In this document: piece by piece, positions 1 to 8,309 of the stretch
How the letters are laid out: every line of letters begins with the position of its first letter
How positions within the stretch are numbered: position 1 is the first letter of the stretch
Source: Flaviflexus huanghaiensis
Lineage (GTDB): Bacteria; Actinomycetota; Actinomycetes; Actinomycetales; Actinomycetaceae
Direction of reading: 5' to 3'
Assembly: GCF_014118685.1 (NCBI RefSeq)
Contig: NZ_JACFAK010000013.1
Coordinates: forward strand, 1 to 64,000
DNA: 64,000 nucleotides
Position numbers and translations under genes: made by a program
Notes under the pieces: generated by a model
Database searches by the model: none
Told to the model about the DNA's origin: nothing
What the model saw: only the letters and a program-made list of their open reading frames with translations

Positions 1-149
1 ATGGCCAAAAAATTCACAAACACACACAAGACACATCCCTTTGTGTCACACGAACTGCGTGTTTCGCGTCCACTGTACGGTCACCACCCAACCCACCCGT
101 GACCAGCCCATAACCACATACGACCACACACGATGTGACCCCAAAAATG
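1..149 (+). other. 23S-5S rRNA internal spacer (probable)
   Basis: This A/C-rich stretch precedes the 5S rRNA and contains no convincing reading frame. By position it should be the spacer between 23S and 5S rRNA, with the 23S gene just outside the window. That is an inference: no 23S sequence is visible here. Confidence 0.55.
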
Positions 150-268
150 TTTGGCGGTGGCTCTAGCGGTGGGGAAACGCCCGGTCCCATTCCGAACCCG
201 GAAGCTAAGCCCACCAGCGCCGATGGTACTGCACTCGCGAGGGTGTGGGAGAGTAGGACACCGCCGCC
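150..268 (+). rRNA. rrf: 5S ribosomal RNA
   Basis: Conserved 5S landmarks are present in the right order: GGGGAAACGCCCGGTCCC near 171, CCGAACCCGGAAGCTAAG at 192-209, GCGCCGATGGTACTGC near 217, and GAGTAGGACACCGCC at 251-265. The 5' GGCGGTG (153-159) pairs with CACCGCC (259-265) as helix I. The length of about 119 nt is normal. The exact ends are estimated to within a few bases. This marks the end of an rRNA operon reading into the window. Confidence 0.95.
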
Positions 269-284
269 ATACACACCCCCGTGC

Positions 285-312
285 AGGGCCCGAGACACCA
301 GTCCCGGGCCCT
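285..312 (+). terminator. Hairpin after 5S rRNA, probable rrn terminator
   Basis: AGGGCCCG (285-292) pairs perfectly with CGGGCCCT (305-312) around a 12-nt loop. No T-run follows, so this is either a U-less actinobacterial terminator or a processing hairpin. Confidence 0.5.
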
Positions 313-905
313 CCACACATTCAGCGACAAGGACGTCGTCGGTTTGAATACTGGCGTACACGGATTTCCTGGTCGTGTCCGCTTGCAGTCCTTTGGTTAC
401 GGGTCCCGGCTCGTCTACGTCCACTGCCTAGTTGGCGGTTCGCTGAGGGTGTCAGACTCGGCCGCGATACCTGCGACAACGTTTGACCAGCCAGTTGTCT
501 TGTTCTGTGACGGTGCCAGCCCTCGTTGGATACAACGCATGAAAAGCGTCTTCCATGTGCACATTCGGCTGCGAAGGAACGAGCATCGCGTAGTGGGTGT
601 GCTGTTCGGTTTGAGTGGCATCGATCTCATCTGCCACTGTCGTTGATCCGCCGCGCGTGTGGGCCGACGACGTTGTAACCTCGCCCTCGTACTCCACTGT
701 GCTGGCCCGATGAGGTGGTAGCTGCCATGTCCCTGATCTTGGTGTCTTGTGTGCGCCCTGGTGGTGTGTTGAGTGAACAAGCGGAAGTCTCTTACAACGG
801 CAACGCTGCGAGGTGGGAATCTGGTGTCGACATGTGGCATGAGGGGACTAAATGCGCTAACCGTGACCGGCTGGCACATATGTTCATGGGAATTTCACAA
901 AAAAG
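313..905. other. About 600 bp with no supported gene
   Basis: The open frames here are short, overlap one another on both strands, lack Shine-Dalgarno sites and do not show the strong C/G third-position bias of the neighbouring genes. The best candidate, an 81-codon minus-strand frame at 452-697, has a plausible amino-acid mix but matches nothing I recognise. Base composition looks lower in G+C than the neighbouring genes. It may be decayed coding sequence or simple spacer. Confidence 0.5.
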
Positions 906-935
906 TTGGTGATTTCGACGTCAAGTGTGTAAACT
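906..935 (+). promoter_or_regulatory. Candidate promoter of the FGGY kinase
   Basis: A -35-like TTGGTG (906-911) and a -10 TAAACT (930-935) are separated by 18 nt, giving a leader of roughly 120 nt before the ATG at 1061. This is a pattern match only. Confidence 0.4.
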
Positions 936-1060
936 TTTGCTTCAGCGAGCCCAGGGTCGGGCACGCTGAGATGGAATTCGGAGCGGCGAACTGCTGCGCT
1001 GAGAGCTAACTAGACGGCCAGCTCGATTTGATTCCGGCCTCCCCAGTGGAAAGGCGTTCA

Positions 1061-2632
1061 ATGACGAACACAACTGCATCACACGATGGCTACTTGATGG
1101 GTATTGACTTCGGTACAGAGAGCGTGCGCGTCGCGCTTTATGACACGAAGGGCACCCCCATCACGTTCGCTGCCACACCGTACAAGACGACGCACCCCCG
1201 GCCGGGCTGGGCGGAGCAGCACCCCGACGAGTGGCTTGCCTGCCTCACGGCATCCTGCCACAAGGTGCTCGACAAGTCGGGCGTGAGCCCGTCAAAGATT
1301 CTCGGCATTTCGTACGACGCGACGACGATGACCGTCGTGGCTCTCGACGAGAACGGCACGGCACTGCGTCCGGCCATCATGTGGATGGACGTGCGCGCAA
1401 CAGAGCAGGCCGGCCGCATTGCTGACATCGACACCGTCGCCAAGCTCTACAACGGCAACGGCACCGCCCCCGCATCTGCCGAGTGGTACCCGTTCAAGAC
1501 CGCCTGGCTCAAGGAAAACGAGCGCGAGACCTACGACAAGGCGTTCCGCATTGTCGACGCGACCGACTGGCTCACGTACACGCTGACCGGCGAGTGGTCG
1601 ATCTCGATTAACACCGCTGCGCACCGCATGTACTACAACCGTGACAAGGGCGGCTGGCCGGTCGATCTGTACGAGCACCTCGGCATTGGCGACGTGTTCG
1701 GCAAGCTTCCGGAGAACGTCCTCGACCTCGGTACCCCGATCGGCACGCTGTCTCCGCGCATGGCAAACACGCTCGGCCTTGTGGCCGGCATTCCGGTTGC
1801 TCAGGGCGCCGCTGACGCATGGGCCGGCCAGATCGGTCTCGGTGTTGTCAACGCTGGCAAGCTCGCCCTCATCACCGGCTCCTCTCACGTCATCACCGGC
1901 CAGTCTGCTGAGCCGATCCACGGCGCTGGCTTCTTCGGCTCCTACACGGACGGCGTGGTCCCCGGCCAGTACACGGTCGAGGGTGGTCAGGTGTCAACCG
2001 GCTCGGTCATGAAGTGGTTCAAGGACAAGTTCACACCGGACCTGGTCGCAGCTGCGGATCGTGCTGGCCTCAGCATCTACGACGTGCTCAACATGAAGTC
2101 GGCGGACATCCCCCCGGGTTCCGAGGGCCTCATCGTTAACGAGTACTTCCAGGGCAACCGTACTCCGTACGTTGATGGCAAGGCCCGTGGAGCCATCTAC
2201 GGTCTTTCCCTGTCGCACGGCCCGGAGCACCTGTACAAGGCGATCGAGGAGGGCATCTGCTACGGCACTGCTCACAACCTCAAGGTCATGCGCGACCAGG
2301 GCTTCGAGCCGCAGGAGATCGTCGCAGCGGGCGGCGCAACCCGCGGCCGTAGCTTCATGCAGATGCACTCGGATGTGACCGGTGTCCCGATCACGCTGAC
2401 CGAGGTTGGCGATGCGGTGGCACTCGGCTCGTCGATGATGGCAGCTGTCGGCGCTGGCATTTACGCCAACCTGCAGGAAGCAGCTGACAACATGGTCAAG
2501 GTGCGCGAGACCATCGAGCCGCGGATGGACGTCCACGAGCAGTACCAGTTCTACCTGGAGCGCTACATGGAACTCTTCCCCAAGGTTCGTGACTCGATCC
2601 ACGCGCTTGTCGACCACGAGGCTGCAAAGTAA
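1061..2632 (+). CDS. FGGY-family carbohydrate kinase
   Basis: ATP-dependent sugar or polyol kinase, 523 residues, cytosolic. The N-terminal phosphate loop DFGTESVR (residues 16-23), a WMDVRA substrate-lobe motif, the catalytic-aspartate signature GAADAWAGQIGLG and the C-terminal adenosine motif AGGATRGRSF are all present, so both FGGY lobes look intact. The start was placed at ATG 1061 because GGAAAGG lies 6 nt upstream; an in-frame TTG at 1028 has no such site. No transporter, isomerase or regulator gene sits beside it, so the substrate (ribulose, xylulose or another sugar alcohol) cannot be told. Codon use is strongly biased to C/G endings, like the rpsA and gap genes further on, suggesting high expression. 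Confidence 0.88.
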   Translation: MTNTTASHDGYLMGIDFGTESVRVALYDTKGTPITFAATPYKTTHPRPGWAEQHPDEWLACLTASCHKVLDKSGVSPSKILGISYDATTMTVVALDENGTALRPAIMWMDVRATEQAGRIADIDTVAKLYNGNGTAPASAEWYPFKTAWLKENERETYDKAFRIVDATDWLTYTLTGEWSISINTAAHRMYYNRDKGGWPVDLYEHLGIGDVFGKLPENVLDLGTPIGTLSPRMANTLGLVAGIPVAQGAADAWAGQIGLGVVNAGKLALITGSSHVITGQSAEPIHGAGFFGSYTDGVVPGQYTVEGGQVSTGSVMKWFKDKFTPDLVAAADRAGLSIYDVLNMKSADIPPGSEGLIVNEYFQGNRTPYVDGKARGAIYGLSLSHGPEHLYKAIEEGICYGTAHNLKVMRDQGFEPQEIVAAGGATRGRSFMQMHSDVTGVPITLTEVGDAVALGSSMMAAVGAGIYANLQEAADNMVKVRETIEPRMDVHEQYQFYLERYMELFPKVRDSIHALVDHEAAK

Positions 2633-2652
2633 TTTCCGTCTTTCTATGTGAT

Positions 2653-2679
2653 GCGGCCCCCTGCGATGCAGGGGGCCGC
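2653..2679 (+). terminator. Intrinsic terminator after the FGGY kinase
   Basis: GCGGCCCCCTGC pairs with GCAGGGGGCCGC around a 3-nt loop (12 bp perfect stem), 20 nt after the kinase stop. The following TCTCG gives only a weak U-tract. Confidence 0.75.
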
Positions 2680-2858
2680 TCTCGTGCGACCGCCCGCGTT
2701 TCCGCCCCGCGCATAACGAATACGACCAAAGTCAGAGGTTGCAGATCCGTGAAACCTACCCGCCATGCCGAGATCTAGGTCTCGACGAGCCTGCCTTCGT
2801 CATGTCGCGGTGGTTGAAACTACACATGTCCACAGCGCGATGGTTCCGCCAGATGAAC

Positions 2859-2864
2859 TAGTCT
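2859..2864 (+). promoter_or_regulatory. Candidate -10 box of the TPR-to-glycosyltransferase operon
   Basis: TAGTCT lies about 60 nt before the ATG at 2924, in the 244-bp gap after the kinase terminator. No clear -35 hexamer is visible. It would serve the eleven-gene operon. Confidence 0.3.
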
Positions 2865-2923
2865 TGTCTGTATTGCGTGCCGTATGGGCCGCCCTTTGAG
2901 AACTGAATGAGTGGAGATCTCCC

Positions 2924-5467
2924 ATGTCCAACAGCTTTGATGACGAATCAGGTGACCGCCGTTCCTCGTGGCAGTCAGCATCCGACAGGCGCCGGGGATC
3001 CCATACTGGCGACGGCTCGCAGGGCCGTGGCGGCCAAGGCGACCGGCGCTCACAGGAACGAACGGGGGACCGCCGCGATCACCGTAGCGGCGGTAAGGAT
3101 CGAACAGATGGCCGCGGGGAGCGTCGCTTTGACGACCGTGGTGATCGTGACGGGCGCCGTTTCGAGGATCGGGGCGACAGCAGGACTGGGCAGCGTGGTG
3201 AACGTTCGTTCGATCGGGACGATCGTGGCGGCCGTGGGGAGCGCCGCTACGACGATCGCGGTGGTCGTAGGTTCGATGACCGTGGTGATCGCGGTGGCCG
3301 TAAGTTTGATGACCGTGGTGGCCGCCGGTTCGACGATCGTGGCGGCCGTGGTGACCGCTCGTTCGATCGGGACGATCGGGGCGGGCGCAGGTTTGATGAT
3401 CGCCGTGATTCCCGTGGCGGTAAGGATCGTTTTGACGATCGTGGCGGCCGTGGTGACCGCTCGTTCGATCGGGACGATCGTGGCGCTCGGCGCTTTGATG
3501 ATCGTGGCGATGGCAGGACTGGGCAGCGTGGTGAGCGTTCGTTCGATCGGGACGATCGTGGTGGTCGTAAGTTTGATGACCGTGGAGGCCGCCGGTTCGA
3601 CGATCGTGGCGGCCGTGGTGACCGCTCGTTCGATCGGGACGATCGGGGCGGGCGCAGGTTTGATGATCGCCGTGATTCTCGTGGCGGTAAGGATCGTTTT
3701 GACGATCGTGGGGGGCGTCGCTTTGACGATCGGGGTGATCGTGGCGCTCGGCGGTTTGATGATCGTGGCGATGGCAGGACTGGGCAGCGTGGTGAGCGTT
3801 CGTTCGATCGGGATGATCGTGGTGGTCGTAGGTTTGATGACCGTGGTGGCCGCCGCTTTGACGACCGTGGTGATCGTGGCGGTCGGCGGTTTGATGATCG
3901 TGGCGATGGCAGGACTGGGCAGCGTGGTGAGCGTTCGTTCGATCGGGATGATCGTGGTGGTCGTAAGTTTGATGACCGTGGCGGGCGCCGGTTCGATGAT
4001 CGTGGTGGTCGCGGCGAGCGTCGCTTTGATGACCGTGGTGGCCGCCGGTTCGACGATCGTGGTGATCGTGGCGGTCGACGGTTTGATGATCGGGACGGGC
4101 GTCGGCGCTTTGACGATCGCAGCGGACGCGGTTCTGATGGCAGGGGCGGCTCCGGGGACCGCCAGCATGCCCCGAGGGCTGGCGCGGGACGCGCGGACCA
4201 GGTCCCAGAACCTTATGTCCCGGACGAAATCACTGCAGAGGATCTGAGCAGGGAGGCGCGTCGTCACCTCTTGTCGCTGAATAAGGACAACGCCGATCGT
4301 GTTGCCCGGCAGTTGGTCATGGCGGGCTCGCTCATGGATGACAACCCCGAGCTCGCCTACGAGCATGCGAAGGCAGCGTACCGTCGCGCTGCTCGTATTG
4401 ATATTGTGCGCGAGGCGTTAGGTCTGACGGCATACGCCAACGAAAAGTACGGCGAAGCTTTGCGAGAGCTCCGGACTTACCGTCGCATGTCAGGCGACAT
4501 CTCCCACGCATACCTCGAGGCTGATTGTGAGCGCGGTATGGGTAAGCCGGAGCGCGCCATCAAATACCTCGAGGACATCAATATTCAGGAGCTTGAGCCA
4601 TCCGCACAGATTGAGCTCGCACTCGTCATCTCCGGAGCGTATGCCGACCTCGACCAGTCCGAGCTCGGATTGAAACTCATCGAGTCTCTCAAGGTCGACA
4701 CCTTCTCTGACGAGATGAGAGTCCCCGTCGAGCTCGTCCGTGTTGAGCGTCTCAAGGAGCTCGGTCGAGCGGACGAGGCGGCAGAGATCGAAGCGAAGTG
4801 GGCGCCATTCTGGGAGTCGGAGACCATCGAGGTATACGACGAGCCGGTTCCCGCCGAAGATACCGATGACACAGACCCAGAGTTCTTCGACAATGAGTGG
4901 GAGGACGAGGACGATCTCGAGCAACTCGAGAGCCCGCAGACCGAAGAAGAGCTCGAGGATGACATCGACGTGCTGAAGGACGGCGAGAGTGATCGGTTCG
5001 CCGATTTGCGCCGGCCGACACAAGTCAGCGTCGAAGACGGCACGTCTGATGATGAGGTCTTGTCCGATGTGGAAGATGACGCGATGAATGAGGAGGACAA
5101 CATGGAACGATCCAATGGGTTGAACGCAGACGGTCAGGATCGCGATATCCACGACTTGGAGACGGTTGGGGAGGACGACCTCGACGAGGTCCGAGCGGGA
5201 TACGCTTCTCCATACGACGCCGATGGCGATCCCGAGGTCGACCCCGATGATTTCATTGACGATGCGGAGCCGGACGACTTCGTCGACCAGGGTGACCTGC
5301 CGGTGAACCTTGACGACGAGGCGGCTGGGCATGGCGTGGCCGCGCCGATGGATGCAGATATCACAGCGCTCGACACCGGCGAGCGTGATCCTGAGCTTGA
5401 GGCGGAGCTTGACAGGGTCGATGACGAAGTCGGTGCGAAGATCGAAGAGGACGAGGAGGACCGTTGA
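2924..5467 (+). CDS. TPR protein with long RDDRGG-type repeat tail
   Basis: Protein of 847 residues in three parts. Residues about 60-410 are an almost uninterrupted series of R-[RK]-F-D-D-R-G-[DG] units with interspersed GERSFDRDDRGG blocks. Residues about 425-640 are helical and TPR-like (pairs such as ELAYEHAKAAYRRAARI and YGEALRELRTYRRMSG). Residues 640-847 are very acidic. The ATG at 2924 follows GGAG 7 nt upstream. The position before the HAD phosphatase matches the TPR gene Rv1691 of M. tuberculosis. The Arg/Gly/Asp tail resembles RGG-type RNA-binding or phase-separating segments, but the function is unknown. The repeat has no stop codons in two other frames, which produces long false reading frames. 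Confidence 0.88.
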   Translation: MSNSFDDESGDRRSSWQSASDRRRGSHTGDGSQGRGGQGDRRSQERTGDRRDHRSGGKDRTDGRGERRFDDRGDRDGRRFEDRGDSRTGQRGERSFDRDDRGGRGERRYDDRGGRRFDDRGDRGGRKFDDRGGRRFDDRGGRGDRSFDRDDRGGRRFDDRRDSRGGKDRFDDRGGRGDRSFDRDDRGARRFDDRGDGRTGQRGERSFDRDDRGGRKFDDRGGRRFDDRGGRGDRSFDRDDRGGRRFDDRRDSRGGKDRFDDRGGRRFDDRGDRGARRFDDRGDGRTGQRGERSFDRDDRGGRRFDDRGGRRFDDRGDRGGRRFDDRGDGRTGQRGERSFDRDDRGGRKFDDRGGRRFDDRGGRGERRFDDRGGRRFDDRGDRGGRRFDDRDGRRRFDDRSGRGSDGRGGSGDRQHAPRAGAGRADQVPEPYVPDEITAEDLSREARRHLLSLNKDNADRVARQLVMAGSLMDDNPELAYEHAKAAYRRAARIDIVREALGLTAYANEKYGEALRELRTYRRMSGDISHAYLEADCERGMGKPERAIKYLEDINIQELEPSAQIELALVISGAYADLDQSELGLKLIESLKVDTFSDEMRVPVELVRVERLKELGRADEAAEIEAKWAPFWESETIEVYDEPVPAEDTDDTDPEFFDNEWEDEDDLEQLESPQTEEELEDDIDVLKDGESDRFADLRRPTQVSVEDGTSDDEVLSDVEDDAMNEEDNMERSNGLNADGQDRDIHDLETVGEDDLDEVRAGYASPYDADGDPEVDPDDFIDDAEPDDFVDQGDLPVNLDDEAAGHGVAAPMDADITALDTGERDPELEAELDRVDDEVGAKIEEDEEDR
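3105..4160 (+). repeat. Tandem coding repeat (R-F-D-D-R-G units)
   Basis: Short in-frame units based on GACGATCGTGGCGGCCG recur for about 1 kb. A longer block beginning GGCAGGACTGGGCAGCGTGG occurs four times (near 3178, 3511, 3774 and 3907), giving a higher-order repeat. All units keep the frame, so unequal recombination would change the protein length without breaking it. Boundaries are approximate. Confidence 0.9.
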
Positions 5468-6480
5468 GCTTGAAGTCGTCAGCTACACCCCTGTCGGAGG
5501 CATACGACGTCTCAATCTATGACCTCGATGGGGTGTGCTACCGCGGAAACGAACCTGTTGCCGGTGCGGCTGAATCGATCGTTGAAGCGCGGGGCAGGGG
5601 ACAGCTTGCCGTTTATCTGACGAACAACGCTGCCCGCACTCCGCACGCTATCGGTGAGCATCTTCGCTCGCTCAACATTCCCGCCGAAGACTCCGAGGTT
5701 TACACCGCCGCGATGGCGGCCGCGGAGCTCGCCGCGGAAGAGATTCCGGCTGGCTCCAAGGTGTTTGTCATTGGCGGGGAGGGTCTCGTCGAGGCGTTGA
5801 CTGACAAGGGATTCACCCCCGTCAACTCAGCCGACGAAGATCCGGCCGCTGTGGTCCAGGGTTTTCACCCGAGTGTGGGTTGGGAGCTCATGTCTGAGGG
5901 CGCGCTGGCAATCAACAGAGGCGCGGTCTTCATCGCCTCCAATCTCGACGCGACACTGCCACAGGAGCGCGGGTTCATGCTCGGCAATGGCGCGCTGGTC
6001 AAGGCCGTGGAGCATGCGACAGGCGTCGTGCCTCTCGCAACCGGCAAGCCTCTGCCCAAAGTGTTCGAACAGGCCGCGCTGAGTGCCTCCGCAACGCGGC
6101 CCCTTGCCGTCGGCGACCGACTCAACACCGACATTCGCGGCGCGGTCGCGGCAGGAGTCGACTCGCTCCACGTCCTCACTGGTGTGAGCGATGAGCGCGA
6201 CGTCGCCCTCGCCGTTCCCGAGGAGAGACCGACGTACCTCGCGAAAACGCTCGTCGGACTTAACGAAACCCACGAGGCTCCGGCCTTCGAGGGGCGGCGG
6301 GCTGTGCTCGGAGATGAATGGGCCGAGGTCACCGGCGGGGTCCTCACCGCATCTCACCCTCTGTCCGACGCGTCGCTCGACTTGTACCGCTGCGTTGTTG
6401 CAGCCTGCTGGGCTGCGGCCGATGCGGGGACGAGCCGTGACGCGCTTTCGGACCAGATCACTGACCTCGTCGTCGTCTGA
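5464..6480 (+). CDS. HAD-IIA family phosphatase (Rv1692-like)
   Basis: HAD-superfamily hydrolase, 338 residues. Motif I YDLDGVCYRG, motif II LTNNAARTP, the conserved lysine in GKPLPKVF and motif IV VGDRLNTDIRGA are all present. The M. tuberculosis relative at the same operon position, Rv1692, is a glycerol-3-phosphate phosphatase, so a role in glycerol phosphate recycling from lipids is likely but inferred. The TTG start at 5464 overlaps the preceding stop (TTGA) and has AGGAGG at 5454-5459, so translation is probably coupled. The C-terminal 60 residues extend past the core HAD fold, as in other actinobacterial members. Confidence 0.85.
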   Translation: MSLKSSATPLSEAYDVSIYDLDGVCYRGNEPVAGAAESIVEARGRGQLAVYLTNNAARTPHAIGEHLRSLNIPAEDSEVYTAAMAAAELAAEEIPAGSKVFVIGGEGLVEALTDKGFTPVNSADEDPAAVVQGFHPSVGWELMSEGALAINRGAVFIASNLDATLPQERGFMLGNGALVKAVEHATGVVPLATGKPLPKVFEQAALSASATRPLAVGDRLNTDIRGAVAAGVDSLHVLTGVSDERDVALAVPEERPTYLAKTLVGLNETHEAPAFEGRRAVLGDEWAEVTGGVLTASHPLSDASLDLYRCVVAACWAAADAGTSRDALSDQITDLVVV

Positions 6481-6484
6481 TTCC

Positions 6485-6637
6485 ATGGACGCGACACCGG
6501 GACGCGATCTCGAAGCGATCGTTGAGGACCTTATGCCAGAGGAGCCGGAGGACAGCTCGAGTCTCGAGGCTGCTGCGGGCCGGTTCGACCAGATCGCTCG
6601 AGAGCTCTCAGAGGCGTTGAGCAGGGCTCAGGGCTAG
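6485..6637 (+). CDS. Conserved small protein (Rv1693-position), unknown function
   Basis: A 50-residue acidic, helical-looking protein starting MDATPGRDLEA and ending in a heptad-like LSEALSRAQG. It begins 4 nt after the phosphatase stop and its TAG overlaps the GTG of tlyA by one base. M. tuberculosis also has a small hypothetical gene (Rv1693) between the phosphatase and tlyA. No Shine-Dalgarno site is visible, so it probably relies on coupling. I do not recognise a domain. Confidence 0.6.
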   Translation: MDATPGRDLEAIVEDLMPEEPEDSSSLEAAAGRFDQIARELSEALSRAQG

Positions 6638-7485
6638 TGGGCAGGCTGAGGCGGATTGACGCGGAGCTTGTGCGACGCGGGCTGGCCGAATCACGGGACG
6701 ACGCAAAGCGGTTGATTGAGAGCGGCCGCGTGTTGCTCGACGGTGCGGCGGTGACGAAGCCAGCCCGTCAGGTCGACCCGGCGCAGGCAATCGTCGTTGA
6801 CGACGCCGACCTTGACAGGTACGCCTCCCGCGGGGCCTATAAGCTCGCAGGTGTGCTCGACCTACTTGGTGAGCGTGCCCCTCACATCGAGGGGCGGCGC
6901 ATACTCGATGCCGGGGCGAGCACGGGTGGTTTCACCGACGTGCTCCTGCGGCGAGGGGCTGCCGAGGTCCTCGCCGTCGACGTCGGATATGGGTTGCTCG
7001 CTTGGCGACTACGAGAAGACCCGCGCGTCACGGTCATGGAGCGGATGAACGTGCGCGAACTGACCCCAGAAGACGTGGCTCCCGCTCCGGACATGGCGGT
7101 GGGAGATCTGTCTTTCATTTCTCTCACGCTCGTGCTTCCAGCGCTCGTGGCAGCCTGCAAACAAGACGCCGACTTTCTCCTCATGGTCAAGCCCCAGTTT
7201 GAGATCGGCAGAAGCAGGCTGGGCCACGGCGGCGTCGTTCGGAACCTTGATCACCATGTCGAGACGGTGCTGAAGGTAGCGGAGTGCGCAATCGGCCTCG
7301 GCCTTGATATCGCAGATGTCGCGGCGTCCCCGCTACCGGGTCCAGCCGGGAACGTAGAGTACTTCCTGTCGATGAGACGAGGCCACCCGGACCCGCAGCT
7401 CGACCTTCAGACTGCGGTCCACAGCGCCGTGATGAACGGCCCAGCGCCAGCGCTTTTCGGTAGAGTCACGTCGAAGGAGGGATGA
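6637..7485 (+). CDS. tlyA: TlyA family 16S/23S rRNA 2'-O-methyltransferase (hemolysin-like)
   Basis: Protein of 282 residues: an N-terminal S4 RNA-binding domain (residues 1-60, with SRDDAKRLIESGRVLLDG) followed by an RrmJ/FtsJ-type SAM methyltransferase (GASTGGFTDVLL at 93-104, acidic SAM-binding VDVGYG at 114-119, and the MVKPQFE motif). In mycobacteria TlyA methylates the 2'-O of two cytidines in 16S and 23S rRNA and makes ribosomes sensitive to capreomycin. The GTG start at 6637 overlaps the previous stop. The order tlyA-nadK-recN is the standard actinobacterial one. Confidence 0.93.
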   Translation: MGRLRRIDAELVRRGLAESRDDAKRLIESGRVLLDGAAVTKPARQVDPAQAIVVDDADLDRYASRGAYKLAGVLDLLGERAPHIEGRRILDAGASTGGFTDVLLRRGAAEVLAVDVGYGLLAWRLREDPRVTVMERMNVRELTPEDVAPAPDMAVGDLSFISLTLVLPALVAACKQDADFLLMVKPQFEIGRSRLGHGGVVRNLDHHVETVLKVAECAIGLGLDIADVAASPLPGPAGNVEYFLSMRRGHPDPQLDLQTAVHSAVMNGPAPALFGRVTSKEG

Positions 7486-8309
7486 TGACGCGCGAAATCT
7501 ATCTCGTAACCCACAGATATCGACCCGATGCTCAGCACTCGGCAGCCAGTATCGAAGCGGAGCTGACCCGGCACGGCTTCGATGTTCGCAGAAGCGGCCC
7601 GCTCGGCGACGCTCAGATCGTCGTCGTCCTCGGCGGTGACGGCACGATCCTATCTGCGACGGAGTTGACCCGGGGCACTGAGATCCCCATTGTCGGTATC
7701 AACTATGGCCACGTCGGATTTCTTGCTGAAGTCGAACCGGAGGGTCTTTCCCGCGTTGTCGAACAGATCACTGAGCGGCAGTGGACGTTAGACCGAAGGA
7801 TGACGATGGACATCGACGTCACCCTTTCCGACGGGACGCGTGCGAGCTCGTGGACTCTCAACGAGGCTGCGCTCGACAAGCACGGCAACCCGATGATCGA
7901 CGTGAGTCTCGGTGTCGATGGCAGGGGAGTGTCGTCGTTCTCCTGCGACTCGGTTCTCATGTCGACCCCAACAGGATCGACCGCCTATTCCTTCTCAGCT
8001 GGCGGACCCGTCGTGTGGCCTGACGTTGAAGCTATGCTCCTTGTCCCCATTGCCGCCCATGCTCTTTTCACACGACCTCTCGTCGTTGGCCCAGGTTCCC
8101 AGCTGGAGGTCGCGTTGCACTCGGCGGGTGCTGTCCTCGTATGCGATGGGAGACGGAACCTGCCGGTGGACGCTGGGAGTCTTATCTCGGCCCGTAAGTC
8201 TGACTATCCCGTGTACCTTGCGCGCCTCAATGACACACCGTTTTCTGGTCGTCTCGTTAAGAAGTTCGGCCTGCCCGTGCGAGGGTGGAGAGATCGGGGT
8301 CGGCAGTGA
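7482..8309 (+). CDS. nadK: NAD kinase
   Basis: Phosphorylates NAD to NADP with ATP or polyphosphate. The hallmark GGDGTIL lies at residues 51-57, followed by GINYGHVGFLAE, NE-AA in the LNEAALDKHG region and the GSTAYSFSAGGPVV active-site segment. At 275 residues it is of normal length. The start overlaps the tlyA stop as ATGA at 7482; a second ATG at 7485 is equally possible because AAGGAGG at 7474-7480 sits closer to ideal spacing for it. It is embedded in the long operon and needed by many biosynthetic genes. Confidence 0.93.
   Translation: MMTREIYLVTHRYRPDAQHSAASIEAELTRHGFDVRRSGPLGDAQIVVVLGGDGTILSATELTRGTEIPIVGINYGHVGFLAEVEPEGLSRVVEQITERQWTLDRRMTMDIDVTLSDGTRASSWTLNEAALDKHGNPMIDVSLGVDGRGVSSFSCDSVLMSTPTGSTAYSFSAGGPVVWPDVEAMLLVPIAAHALFTRPLVVGPGSQLEVALHSAGAVLVCDGRRNLPVDAGSLISARKSDYPVYLARLNDTPFSGRLVKKFGLPVRGWRDRGRQ

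Noticed and set aside
14-424. 136-codon minus-strand reading frame
   Set aside because: It runs through the 5S rRNA gene on the other strand and has a Gly/Val-rich chance composition.
3105-4160. CRISPR-like repeats
   Set aside because: Units are in-frame coding repeats of varying length without unique spacers, and no cas genes are present.
2907-4247. 446-codon plus-strand frame rich in Val/Ala/Gly/Ile/Thr
   Set aside because: It is the alternate frame of the R/D/G repeat; it begins before the well-supported ATG 2924 and ends soon after the repeat does.
3050-4366. 438-codon antisense frame rich in Thr/Ile/Ala
   Set aside because: A stop-free reverse reading of the same tandem repeat, with no start signal and no recognisable domain.
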